From Phoenix dactylifera (lineage: Eukaryota > Streptophyta > Magnoliopsida > Arecales > Arecaceae), in assembly GCF_009389715.1 (NCBI RefSeq), contig NC_052409.1, positions 7,427,605 through 7,491,604 on the forward strand: a DNA stretch of 64,000 nt. The letters run 5' to 3'. A program made the position numbers and the translations under genes. Below, piece after piece: positions 33,850-44,932 of this stretch. The notes below the pieces were generated by a model. That model saw only the letters and a list, made by a program, of their open reading frames with translations. It was not told the origin of the DNA and ran no database searches. Each line of letters opens with the position of its first letter. Position 1 is the stretch's first letter.

Positions 33850-34841
33850 GGTTAGTGTAGTTGCTTTCCTTAGGCACCCACACTTTAGTTGTATTTTTAT
33901 CCTTTACAAATGTATTCTGGTTAGTTTGAATCTTTCTTTGAATGCAAGAATAGGCTTTATGTCCACTTTTCCCACAATGAAAGCATGTAGGTTTTTTCAG
34001 TTTTGAAATCTTTTGCTTTCACAAAAAAGTTCTTTAGATATTTTTGTTGTTTGCTGGTTTTGTATCCTAATCCGGCTTTACTAAAAACAGCTCTTTGATT
34101 GGATAGAATGAGATTGAATTTTTTCAGAGCTATGTGTAAATTTCTGCACAATTGGTTTGTACTTGTGTACCTCATTTTTAAGGTCCAAATTTTCTTTAGC
34201 CAATTCTTCCTTATCATTTTTAAGGGATTCAACATTTTGTGCAAGTGAGGTATTACTATTGAGTAGGAATTTGACTTTTAGATTTAATTCCTTAATGAGT
34301 GTTTTTGCCGTTTCATTTTCAATGCTAAGCTTTGAATTTTTATTCTTTAGGTCAATGGTGTTATCATTTCATAGCTCTCCTTCTCAATCAATAGGTTTTT
34401 AATGTCATCCTTTAGTTTTTGATTGGAGGCTTTTAATTCTTTATTTTTTGCTCCTAACATACTACAATCGCTCATGAGCTCTTGGAAAGCTTCATATAAT
34501 TCTTCTAAAGTAAAATCTGTAGTTGAGCTTTGACATACCTCATCGTCGTCGAATGCCATGAAGCACAAGTTTGCGGTCTCTTCCTTCTCTTCCTCGGAGG
34601 AGGATGTGTCACTATCATTCCAAGTTGCTTTCAACGCCTTCTTCTTCTTCTTTCCATAGTGCTTCTTCTGTTGAGGGCATTCGGAGCGGATGTGTCCCGG
34701 TCTCTTGCAATCATAACATATGATTGGGTCTCTTTCTTTTTCTTTTTTCTTTTCCCAATCATTTCTCCCTCCAAACTTCTTTCTTGGGAAGGGTTTCTTT
34801 CTTCTCACGAATTTTTTGAACTTCCTTACTATTAAACCCAA
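33850..34841 (-). pseudogene. Sirevirus gag, C-terminal part with two zinc knuckles
   Basis: The segment at 34347-34841 has a basic KKPFPRKKFGGRNDW stretch, a CCHC knuckle (CYDCKRPGHIRSECP) and an acidic/Ser patch, then a coiled coil (LMSDCSMLGAKNKELKASNQ). After frameshifts near 34350 and 34130 the coiled coil decays, and a second CCHC knuckle (CFHCGKSGHKAYSC) is encoded at 33944-33985. Knuckles bind element RNA. Two knuckles separated by a coiled coil is an unusual but clear arrangement here. Confidence 0.75.
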
Positions 34842-35617
34842 GTCTTCATCTTCACTTCTTCTTCACTCTCACTGCTTTCTTCTTCACAAACACTTGAAGT
34901 AGCCTTGAGTGCGATTGTCTTCTTCTTTGGCACATCTTCTTCATGTTGCTTCATTGTGAGCTCATGCGTCATCAATGAGCCCAATAGTTGTTCAAGTGCC
35001 AATGTGTTGAGGTCTTTAGCTTCTACGATCGCCGTGACCTTCGCTTCCCAAGCTTTTGGCAAGGACCTGAGAATTTTACTCACAAGTTCTGGGTTAGTGT
35101 AAGATTTACCCAAATTCTTTAGACCATTTATTATATCAGTGAAGCGTGTGAACATGCATGATATAGTTTCGTTGGGTTCCATCTTAAATAACTCATATTT
35201 GTGAACTAGAATATTCACTTTAGACTCTTTGACTTGATTGGTACCCTCGTGGGTAACTTCAAGCCTATCCCATATTTCCTTGGCGGAAGTACAGGTGGAG
35301 ACTCTATTGAACTCATTTACATCTAGAGCACAAAATAATGAGTTCATGGCTCTAGCATTGAGTTGAACCATCCTACTATCATTCTCATCCCAATCCTCTT
35401 CAGGTTTGGGAACTTGAATGCCATTAACTATGTGATATGGTTCGTGTGGTCCTTTGATTATGACCCTCCACAAGGCATAATCTTGTGCTTGAATAAAAAT
35501 TCTCATTCTAGTCTTCCAATAGGAATAATTTGTCCCATTGAAGAGTGGAGGTCTATTGGTAGCCTGCTCCTCAGCAAGAACATTGTTAAAGGGTGTTGCC
35601 ATCTTGATCTTTGGCAA
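34832..35617 (-). pseudogene. Sirevirus gag, N-terminal capsid region
   Basis: A 261-codon frame; the likely start is the second ATG (35602, MATPFNNVLAEEQ), shortly after the primer-binding site. It holds the Copia gag block: PPLFNGTNYSYWKTRM, IWDRLEVTHEGT, HKYELFKMEPNETI, RFTDIINGLKNLG, RSLPKAWEAKVTAI, ALEQLLGSL. It forms the virus-like particle shell. It ends at 34832 by a one-base frameshift relative to the zinc-knuckle part in an acidic GAAGAAG-rich stretch, so the full gag is not made from this copy. Confidence 0.88.
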
Positions 35618-35653
35618 AGACGGTTAGGTCTTCAAGAAATACACAGAGCACCT

Positions 35654-35665
35654 GCTCTGATACCA
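35654..35665 (-). promoter_or_regulatory. Primer-binding site for initiator tRNA-Met (Sirevirus)
   Basis: On the minus strand TGGTATCAGAGC, two bases after the 5' LTR. It is complementary to the 3' end of plant initiator tRNA-Met, the usual Copia primer. Confidence 0.9.
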
Positions 35666-35667
35666 CT

Positions 35668-37150
35668 TGTTGCCCAGAGATGGTCACCCAAGAGGGGGGT
35701 GAATTGGGTGTTTTAAAACTTTTTGTCTAATTAAAACAAAACACACAAGTGTATGTGCAAAGGTGAAGCTAAAGTTGCAACCACAATCAAACGCAAACAC
35801 ACAAAGATTTATAGTGGTTCGGAGCTTCCACTGCTCCTACATCCACTCTCCAAACACCTTTGGGAATTTCCACTATAATCAGCGATTACAGTCCGGTAGT
35901 TTTGCGAGTGCACTACCCAACTCGTTGTTTTACCCCGGGCTAACAACGAACTCTACAATCCCCCAATTTAACCTAGGCTTGGGACGCCTATCCCTTGTTC
36001 CAAGTCCCTTGACTGGAACAAGCACAATAATCAAATGTTTTACAAAGATTTAAAAGCTCTTAAGAAAGCAAATATATCAATGAAAAACAACAAAACCGGA
36101 AGAACCCTTTTTGCCGTTGGAAGCGTGGGTGATGGTGGTTCTTCCGATGTGGATCACGTTTGCTTGAATGCGAGCTTTGAATGCCGAGTGGGAGTGAGTA
36201 GTTGAGCACGAAATCAGATGGAAAAGCTTGAATGCACTTGATTTCTCCTCTTGAAAGCACTAACTCCCTTGAACCTCTTTCTCTTTCTTCTCTCTTGAAT
36301 GATCTTGTGTTTGGTTGGTGAGAAGTTGTTTAAAGGCACTTAAAAGCTCCCTTTTATAGCCCTACAAGCAATAGATCCGTTAGACACAAAAATATAGCCG
36401 TTTGAAATTCAAACAAACCTGCAAAAGTGTGTCAGTCGCGTCCCAGGGCGCTCCGGAGACATCTCCGCTTGAACGCGAGACGTCTCGGCTGTATAAAAAT
36501 TCTTTTGACGATGTTTGGAGTCGACTCGGCGCTTTACGGGGACGTCTCTGAAGAAGAACAGCTTGAATGCTTGTTTTTCTGTTTTTTCTGAGAGAGTCGG
36601 CTCGGCACTTTACGGGGGACGTCTCGGGATGTTTGCGCTTTTTGCATGGGGACGACTCCGCAGTCTTATCACCAAAAAACAAGTCCTCTGGAATCCCCTG
36701 AGAGAGTCGACTCCGCGCTTTCTGGGGACGTCTCGGGAAGTTTGCTTTTTATGCGTGGGGACGACTCCGCGTCCTTCGGAGACGACTCGCGCGCATCCCT
36801 TGAAATCGGCCTTTCTGCCGTCTCTGAGAGAGTCGACTCCGCAGAGTCGGGAGTCGACTCCGACCCTGCGAGACGCCTCGCCAGGTGCCGGGACGTCTCC
36901 AGACGTGCCAATTCATCCTCTTCGTGCCAGAGACGTCTCTGGGACAAACCGGAGACGTCTCAACTGTCCCTGATCTGTTTTCTTCATCTCAAAAAATCTT
37001 TAAAAAATTCTTGAAAAATATGGGAACATGCCTTGACAATTCTTAACAATATTCTTAGTTAAATACCTGAAATTCTCAAATAAATTGTTAATATAAAGGG
37101 AATTATACTCTAGTATTTTGTATTCATCAAAATCCATTAGGGGGTCAACA
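35668..37150 (-). repeat. Sirevirus 5' LTR (1483 bp)
   Basis: The partner of 22003-23503. The TATA box (minus strand CTATAAAAGGG) is at about 36349-36359, so U3 is about 36360-37150. It retains more intact GAGACGTCTC copies than the 3' LTR; several differences are C-to-T or G-to-A changes within these CpG-bearing palindromes. Confidence 0.93.
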
Positions 37151-37250
37151 AGATCTTGTACATAATAATAATATTATTATTATTATTACTATTAGATTCG
37201 TTAGCATGTTAAAGAAAATCAAGTAAAGGGACGTCTTTTTCTTTTTTGCT

Positions 37251-37445
37251 AATCTTCACGTGTGCGAATACGACGACGTTGGGTGGGTTCTGCGAGCCTT
37301 CGAGTCTTTCCCTTTGAAGTCAGAATGCCGCAAATCTTCACGTGCGCGCATACCGCGACGTCGGACCAAGGTGCGGTGGGTTCCGCGAGCTTTCCTCAAA
37401 AGCAGCCAAATGTGGCGTAACTGGGAAGTGCCTCGCACGTGCATG
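37251..37445. repeat. Duplicated CACGTG-containing segment
   Basis: An AATCTTCACGTG...GACGT...GTGGGTTCYGCGAGC segment occurs at about 37251-37303 and 37333-37402 as imperfect copies, each with a CACGTG. A third CACGTG is at about 37437. It lies outside the Sirevirus with no gene beside it. Confidence 0.5.
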
Positions 37446-38722
37446 AAAGGAGAGAAATGGTCAAAAGTAGATTATGATGTAGTAATCCTTTGAAGCCGTG
37501 TTTGATGAATATGTGGTACCTAACTATATATTAGGCATATTATTAACTATCACATGAAAGTTGTTTAAGATTGAGCATCACATTCTTCACCATATAATCA
37601 TAAATAGGAGCTTGTGCTAATCATCTCACCTCTTTGCTTGGTGAGAAAAAAAATTTTGGATTTGAATTTTATAATCTGAACTTTAATAATTATAATGAAG
37701 TTTTACCTTTCCCCTTTTTCTCTGTTTGAGTTTAAAAAGGCGTGATTTTTTTGCATGAATATTCTTTTAAATATTAAATTTTGTATGAATATCCTTCTAA
37801 AATTGATATTTGCATGTGTACTCTTGTAAAATACTTCTTTTGCTATTATACCTTTTTCTATCTTTATTTTTGTATATGTATCCACACCATCAAATGTTGT
37901 TAAAAAATTAATGGTTTTAAATCAAAATGACTAAAATACCCTTAATGGATACCTGCTTTAAAATTATAAGATGATTGCGATGGAAGACAAAAAAGTTATA
38001 TTAATATTTTATTTTATTTTTAATTAAAATAAATATGATTTTTATTAACGGTATTAGAAGAACAGTTATTAGGAGCATTTATACAAAAATAGTATTTTAT
38101 GAGGGTACAGAAATAAATATAAATTTTAAAAAGATATTCACGTTAAATTTAAATTTTTAGAATGGTATTTATGAAAAAACCTTAAAAAATTAACTCCATC
38201 AAATAGCCATGGGATACTTGGAATTACATGCAGTAGAGCAAAAAAAAAAAAAAAAATCCTTATAGAAGTAGCTACATGCCAAAAAATTTATTTTTCTAAA
38301 AAAGAGACGAGCCATGTACCTGCAGGCATGCCATCATCCGAAATGGTTTGGCAATGTAAGATTCATATCCATCTATGTTATTCGAATGCATCATGTATAT
38401 TGCACAACGAAAGATCACTGCCAATGAACAAATAATCCTTTGATTGAGCATCATTTGAAATAATATATAAATCCAAATCTGTGCCTTAGATTGTAGGGGA
38501 AAAAAATTGTGATACACAAAAAGCAATCCATCCCTCTAAGAACTATAAAACTGACCTTCTTTGGAATCAACAAATTTCTCAGAGCGAATGCAGCCACCTG
38601 TTCATAGCTTTAAAAGAAACTATATTCCCTCCTAAGTATTATTTTTATAATAAATAAAGTTACTTTGGGTTGCCAAAATGCAAACAATGGTTTTCTGCTA
38701 GCCCATTTTAGCCTTGTACAAG
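37446..38722. other. AT-rich intergenic, probable MITE at about 37735-38190
   Basis: No gene. The two ends of 37735-38190 are roughly inverted: GATTTTTTTGCATGAATATTC on the left resembles the complement of the right end (GGTTTTTTCATAAATACCATTC), with AAAGG/CCTTA outer bases. This suggests a degraded foldback DNA element; TSDs are ambiguous because of A-rich flanks (TTTAAAAA on both sides). Confidence 0.35.
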
Positions 38723-38727
38723 ATATT

Positions 38728-39167
38728 TGTAACAACCCAGGATCTCACCCAAAATGGCTAGCCGCAAGTTATTATTTGGGTTACTTGATCCTGTATAAGT
38801 ACCCAAGATCTACCCAACGAATAACCGATGTGGGACTAAACACACGCCCGCACGGTCCTCACATACTCCCCCCGTTCAAGTCCTGACGTCCTCGTCAGGC
38901 TAAGGGTTCAAATCCATTCGAATCCAATCACAAAACACCACGATCAGCTCGTGGTCAGCTTCAATAGATCTGTGCTGTAGTATCTCCTAGTCCACATAGG
39001 TTATGGGCCGGGTCCGCTCTGATACCATTTGTAACAACCCAGGATCTCACCCAAAATGGCTAGCCGCCAAGTTATTATTTGGGTTCCTTGATCCTGTATA
39101 AGTACCCAAGATCTACCCAACGAATAATCGATGTGGGACTAAACACACGCCCGCACGGATCCTCACA
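38728..39167 (-). mobile_element. TRIM (miniature LTR retrotransposon), 440 bp
   Basis: Terminal direct repeats at 38728-38863 (136 bp) and 39030-39167 (138 bp), starting TGTAACAACC and ending CCTCACA. The TSD is ATATT (38723-38727, 39168-39172). Inside the right LTR a minus-strand TGGTATCAGAGC primer-binding site is at 39016-39027, and a polypurine tract (CGGGGGGAGT on the minus strand) abuts the left LTR at 38866-38874. The 166-bp interior codes for nothing. LTR copies differ at only a few positions, so it is fairly recent; mobility needs proteins from another element. Confidence 0.92.
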
Positions 39168-39172
39168 ATATT

Positions 39173-39742
39173 TAAGAACTAGAAAGAAGAAAAATAATCA
39201 AGGTGGTCTGTCATGCCCATCCAGAGTATTATAAGATTGCATCATGCAAGGTGAAACTATTGCACTAGACCAGGACTGTCCTAAGTCTCCAGTTAGACTC
39301 CTAGTTGGTTAACCAACTATTTGAATTACCTTTCTAAGTTTTTTCTCATTTTGTCAAATTCAAGATTTTGAACCCTCCTTCCACCTCTAGCAAACCAAAA
39401 ATTGATATCACATCTCTATAAACCTATTAAACATATAGAACAGAGAAAGTCCCTCCCCTTTCTTGAAATTCACAAAAATTTTAATTAAAATAAGAGAGAA
39501 TAGCATCCCTGCCACATTATCAAGAAACCACGTCAGTCCGATTTTAGGAGTAGGGATTTTTGAAATTTAAAATCACCCGCCTATTAAGAACATTCTAAAA
39601 ATAGATATAAGTGGAAAGATGACATTGGTTAAAAAGGAAAGATTTATCATTTCGTAATTAATTAGGATTCTTCTGAACATAGATCAATTAAAAATCCTCT
39701 CCTCCATTTCTCTCTGGTATTCTCAAGCTAGCGAGATGAAGA
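39173..39742. other. Intergenic, no gene
   Basis: AT-rich; no coding frame and no repeat structure that I can define. Confidence 0.4.
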
Positions 39743-40670
39743 GATAGATTTTGATGCCATATCAAAGGACATCGACAAGAAGAAGAGAATAAAGATTTTC
39801 GATCAAATTGGTTGAAATAGGATTGAATTAAAATTGAGATCCACTTTATTTCTCTTTATATAGTAGAACTTTTTTATTGATGGTTATTTTTATATATTTT
39901 CTTACCTAACAAATGAGCCGATCCACAAATTGAAAACAGCACAAGATCGATGCATGGTGAGAGCAATGGTACGATTTTTGGTTTATCCCATCTTTCTTTT
40001 AACATTTTTCAATGTCGTAAACCTCAAGATTTTGGAGAATAAGGATTTGCTAGATTAGTTCGAATGCTGGAACTTGACATTAAAAAGAAGAAGAGGGTAA
40101 ATATTCTCGATCAAATAGATAAAAATAGAATTGAATCAAATTAGAATCTAATATATTTCTCTTTATTTATTGAAAAATCGATTATTGATGGTTTCTTTTA
40201 TGCATTTTGTCACCCATCAGGCGAGCCAACCCACGAAAGTAGTGCAAGCTCCATGAGCAGTAAGAATAATAGATATCTCGAGGTATGATTTTTAGTTTAT
40301 TCTTTTTCTTAGCCTTTCTTTTTTTTTCCCAATATTAAAAATCTCAGGTTTTCGACAATGGGAATTTGTTAGATAGATTCGAATGTTGAACTTGACATTG
40401 GTAAGAAAAAGACGGTAAAGATTCTCGATCAAATTGATGCAAACAAGATTGAATCAAATTGAATCCACTTTATTTTTCTTTATCTATTGGAAGATTTGTT
40501 TATTGATGGTTTCTTTTATATATTTTCTTGTCCATCAGACAAGCCGAACCACGAATTGAAAGCAATATGAGCTTGAAGCATGACAAGAGTAATGACTTCT
40601 CAAGGTAAGATTCTTGGTTTATTCCATCTTCTTTAACCTCTCTCGGATTTTCTAGATAAATATGAATGCT
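39743..40670 (+). repeat. Tandem array of about 310-bp units (three copies plus)
   Basis: Unit starts are near 39743, 40054, 40373 and 40654 (partial), giving periods of 311, 319 and 281 bp. Shared landmarks in each unit: a GATAGATTYGAATGYTG-like start, GACATYGRYAAGAAGAAGA, TTCTCGATCAAATTGAT, CCACTTTATTTCTCTTTAT, TTGATGGTTTCTTTTATATAT and a CATCAGRCAAGCC...CACGAA block. Copies are well diverged and no frame is conserved, so it is a minisatellite-like duplication of non-coding DNA. Confidence 0.75.
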
Positions 40671-42510
40671 AAAGTTTAGATTATTTTCTTGATTTTGTGT
40701 AGAGCTTTTTTGGTTTTTGTTTTGTGGATGGCCATTTAATCATATTTGCCCCAAGATATGATCCCCCCTTCCCTTTATCTTGCTCAAAACAATGATCTTG
40801 TTTGTTTGGGGTTAGATATTTTGTTATATTTATTTTCAAGATTTGATCTTTTTTATTTTCTTGCACAAAAATAAAATTGATCATTTTGGTTTGGGAGCAT
40901 GGACGATGATTAGTTGGGAATTTGTAATTGAATAAGGATTACGAGGGTTGCACCTCACCTACTTCTCCCCTCCACATCCAATGCTATCTGTTCATCAGAC
41001 CACTTAGGACAATATCTATTGTTACATGTATTGCGACTATTTGTTTACATAATTGATTTATCAAATAATTAAGATTTAAAAATTAAATTCTATTTTTTAT
41101 ATTTTATTTTTTAATATATAGATATAATATATTAATAGTATATTAATATACTATTTTTTTCTGCTAAAATTGAGTAGCATTTTTTATCCCTAAATTTTAA
41201 CCCAAAATCACTATCTTAAGATGATCTTCGATACCCATCTTCTCGTCCCCAGGTTGGATAGTGATTTGAGGAGTGAGGGTAATTTTCAATCACTGCCACA
41301 TAGAATCACCATGGTGCAACCTAATATGGTGATCTTATCATCTTCATCCCATATCACCATATACCAAACACCCTCCTCACGGGATTTGCTGGTTTATAGA
41401 GCTAGGGAGAAGGTGCTCTACCCTTCCCACCCTCATTAATCACTAGGCTCCATAGTTTTAAGAATCAAATCAAATCCGTGTGTCTTGATGAAACCTAACT
41501 AACTACAAATTAGTTAACCCTCACTGTGACCGAACCTGATTTTGAACCCAACCAGACTAGCCCGAACCCGACCTGGCTAAATGGATTGAAATCGCAATAC
41601 AACCAAAGTAGGGTAAATTTAAGTTGACTATATTAGATTTGATCAGCTTTGATTAAATAAGGTTAGATTAAGTTAGCTTGCTTTAGGTAAATATTTAAAT
41701 TTTGTTGGAAGAAACACATTAGATCTTGTGCTTTGCTTTGGGTAACCATGTAAGTACTGTAATGGGTTGGATTGGGCTAAATTTCCAGCTACTCTAAATT
41801 TCACCACTTGTCTCAAAGACTTAAGATGATAGGACGAGGTAGATTTATTTATATATTTATATTTTTTTATATATCTAGGGCTAATTACCTACAATTCAGC
41901 TAGCATTTCCTCCACTTAGCTCAATAATTAAATCATCTGGACCTGTTCTTAGCCGTCCAGGAGACAGACATCATGAGATGATTAATTAAATCATCAAATA
42001 TTTCTTTCGTACTCGTGGCAGTCCACTCTACTCTCACGTCAAACAAATTAATCATCAGTTCGTGAATCATACTTCATAATTTCCGCATAAAGACGATCTG
42101 GTCATACTTGCACGTGGCTTTAAAACTCTTCCCCAAAAAAACAAAACCCGAAAGCTCGTGTTGAACTTTTGACTCATCCCACCATGCCCGGTAAACATAC
42201 CCTCCGAGATCCGGACTGTCCAGTGCGGAAGGGGCGAAGGCCGAAGGCGTTAGCTTAATCTCCCATTTGGTTTTGTAAGGGGTAAGGTGACGGATCTGCG
42301 AGTGGATAGGTGTTCTTCCATCCATCCATAGATTCTCTACCCGGTATCGACGTGAAGGGGAGACAAGGATCGTGCTCTGACGGAAGTCCACCCGTCGTCT
42401 CGTCGTCCGATTGCGTCGCCGTCCATCCAACGGTAGGAAGACATTGACTTTCTCACCCATGTGAAGGACGGCATGCATGTGCCGTGACGCTGCTGGGAAA
42501 GCCGTTTTTC
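40671..42510. other. Intergenic, no gene; GC-rich patch at 42070-42500
   Basis: Mostly AT-rich. Near 41520-41580 there are ACCCGA/GAACCC words, as at 745-790. A GC-richer patch at 42070-42500 has an open minus-strand frame of 134 codons (42074-42478), but it lacks any recognisable motif; it looks like promoter-type DNA or a repeat remnant. Confidence 0.35.
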
Positions 42511-42511
42511 T

Positions 42512-42980
42512 CTACGCTGAAACGGACTTGGGTGGATGATATGACTGGAGGGTCGAATTATCTGTACCTGAAAGACGGCGCATGCCAGACTTACAGTGGC
42601 TGAGGCAGAGTTGCAGGCAGTCTGAGAGGGTATATCCTATGCGAAGCAGTACTTGGTGCCGAGCGGGTTGTACTTGAGGGTGATTCATTTGATGATCGAC
42701 TGGATTCAGAGGATAGATCGGTTTGGGGATGATCATCCCCTCATCCGAGAGTCTTGTAGGACGACTCAGACTGGCTGACTTTCCAGGCGTTCATTTTTAG
42801 GGAGGCAACCGGGCAGCAGACTGGGTCGCCTCTTTTGTCGTCCGGCATTCCAAAGGTTTTTTTTGGACTCTGTATCAGACGTTCCTCCATATTGTACTTT
42901 TTTTACTTTTCTGTGATCTGGATGTTGTATTCACATTCACCTATATGAAGATGCGCAGCACTTTACCAAAAAAAAAAAAA
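42512..42980 (+). mobile_element. 5'-truncated LINE, decayed RNase H tail
   Basis: Shows GAERVVLEGDSFD (catalytic Asp block), then shifted frames with DRFGDDHPLIRE-type and REATG-Q-ADWVASFVVRHSK-type remnants, a 3' UTR with the TACTTTTTTTACTTTTCTGTGATCTGG block as in the full-length LINE, and TTTACC before poly(A) at 42966-42983. Its 3' UTR similarity to 16090-16180 places it in the same family as the full-length LINE. Confidence 0.75.
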
Positions 42981-44640
42981 AAAAAAGAAGAAGAAGGAAG
43001 GAAGAGAAGGGAGAGAGAGGAAGAGAGGAGGAGGGAGAAAGAAGAAAGAAAGAAAGAAAGAAGAAAAAGGACTTAGATTCAAGCGGAAAGCTATGCCAAA
43101 TTAGGGCCCGCATGGAATTATTTTGTTTTTTGTTTTTATTTTCAAAAATCCAAAAAAAGTTTAATTAAACTGAACAAACGGTAGTATAAAACTGCTTTGG
43201 AAGCAAATATACAATTTAGAAATTTGAAAATAAAAGCATTGAATGACACAAGTTCCGGTGCAAATACCATCTTCAACATTAATAACCAGGCTATTTTTCA
43301 CTTTTTTGTTTGTAGGGAATAAAAAAAACAACATAAAAAAGGTCCTTAATATTTTGCAGAAGTGATACATGTTGTTTATTCAAAAAAAAAAAGTATTTGC
43401 ATGAATATTATTATTTGACAAACCAAAAATTTTTACTTATTTTTGATGGTACTTTTCTTTTTTTCTCCTTATCAATTATAGCGGAAAGAGTTTGCATGTA
43501 TTTACCAAAAAATATGTACATTAAAGTAGAAAAGGAAAGATGCTAATTGGAGAAGAAAAAAAGTCTAGTGTGAAGATGATCAATCGTATAAGCTCGATTG
43601 CAAGCATGGCCAAAGATTTAACTTTAATTGTATATTCCATCAAATTTGAAGGCTTCAGTATTGGGAGACATGCATATACCCATTATCAGCTCGTTGCATT
43701 AGGAGTTTCCTTTTTAAGAGATATAAGATGCAAAGCTTAGTGGGCCCATGGAGCTTTGAGTTAGTAACACTTCTAGAGGTGGCATCTCTTAACCTCATCA
43801 ACTGCTCAAAATAATTTTATCTAATAATGAAAAGAAAAAAACACACTCAAAGAAGATACACTAATTTCTACAGTATATGTGATGGAGTGTTTAAAATTCT
43901 AAAAATATAAAGGTGCATCCTTATAACAATATAAAAAAAAAGTCGCCACTCTTCACATACAATGCTAATGAGAATTTGAAGTAATGGAAGGCACCAGTAT
44001 CTCACCTCTTATCACTTATGCTCCATGTGCTTTACCAATTCCACCAATGCTACTTGTGACTATTGATGATAAATATAGTACAAAATTATGTGTATATATA
44101 CATATTACATACATACATATTATATATATATATATATAATATATATATATATGTATGGTATATGTATATACATATAGATATGTGTGGTATGTATAATGTC
44201 TCTATGTATATACGAATGTATATAAAAGTATTTCTTTCTTTTTTGGTAAAAATGGATAAATTAACCAAACAAGTATAAGTAAATCGCGGGAATCAGCAAA
44301 CAAAATACTTAATAATAGAGCAGGATGGTGTGTCTTAGAATCTCAAAACATTGATTCAGTATAATTGGCTATATAATACACCATCTATATATATATATAA
44401 TATAATTTTAAATGAAAATAAAAAATGTAACAATTGTCAAGCAATTTGGCAGAAAAAGAATAAAGTCTGATTTTAGTTGCAATGAATAGAAAGCCATCTA
44501 ATAACTGTCATTGAATTAATTATGTCATAGATTCTAATACTATCTACAGCCACAAAAATATTACAAAAATAAATATATACTGCCGTCAAAAATTGATCCT
44601 GGAGAAAATAGGGAAATGGCTCCCAAATGATATAAGAGGC
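42981..44640. other. AT-rich intergenic with purine and AT microsatellites
   Basis: A purine-rich GAAG/GAGA tract at 42983-43070, then AT-rich DNA. A (TA)n/(CATA)n complex lies at 44085-44235. No coding frame has protein character. Confidence 0.5.
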
Positions 44641-44648
44641 CGTTATCT

Positions 44649-44932
44649 TTGACCGGCTCCGCTCTTTCCTCCGCGGGTTTGTTAAAGGTAGCATCAGCCC
44701 TCAAAAGTCCAAACAATTGAATCATTGACCAAATCCTCTCCGCACAAAAGGGAAAGCGGGCTACTCCTTGCCTCCCTCCTCCTCCCACGTTTTCTTCACT
44801 CCCTTCTTATCACTTATAAATATCCTTCCTCTTCCCCATCACTCCCATCCCGCACCCACTTCCTCCTTCCCTCTTTCTAGCGACTTCTTTCTTTCTTTCC
44901 TCTTTTGGGTAAGAAAAAATAATTCAAACCCC
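44649..44932 (+). promoter_or_regulatory. Promoter and leader of the ERF gene
   Basis: TATAAATA at 44815-44822, 111 bp before the ATG. A W-box core (TTGACC) is at 44649-44654; W-boxes bind WRKY factors that often control group IX ERF genes under stress, but control here is inference. The leader is CT-rich. Confidence 0.5.

Larger units (their letters stand above)
22003..37150 (-). mobile_element. Sirevirus-like Copia retrotransposon, LTR to LTR
   Basis: 15.1 kb between matching LTRs, flanked by the 5-bp TSD AGATC (21998-22002 and 37151-37155). On the minus strand the order is LTR, initiator-Met primer-binding site, gag, protease, integrase, RT/RNase H, env-like ORF, multiple polypurine tracts, LTR. 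An env-like ORF after pol plus multiplied polypurine tracts are hallmarks of the plant Sirevirus genus. About 4.15 kb of the length is a CACTA transposon inside the integrase. gag, integrase and the post-integrase linker have frameshifts, while RT/RNase H and the env-like ORF remain open, so the copy is young but defective. Confidence 0.92.

Noticed and set aside
35763-36053. Repeated 96-codon frame in both LTRs (22098-22388 and 35763-36053)
   Set aside because: It is conserved only because LTRs are copies of each other; no domain, and on the strand opposite to the element's genes.
42074-42478. Minus-strand 134-codon frame
   Set aside because: No recognisable domain, no promoter or splice context, and composition like GC-rich repeat or promoter DNA.
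44063-44278. Frames with Ile-Tyr repeats over the (TA)n/(CATA)n tract
   Set aside because: Simple-sequence translation.
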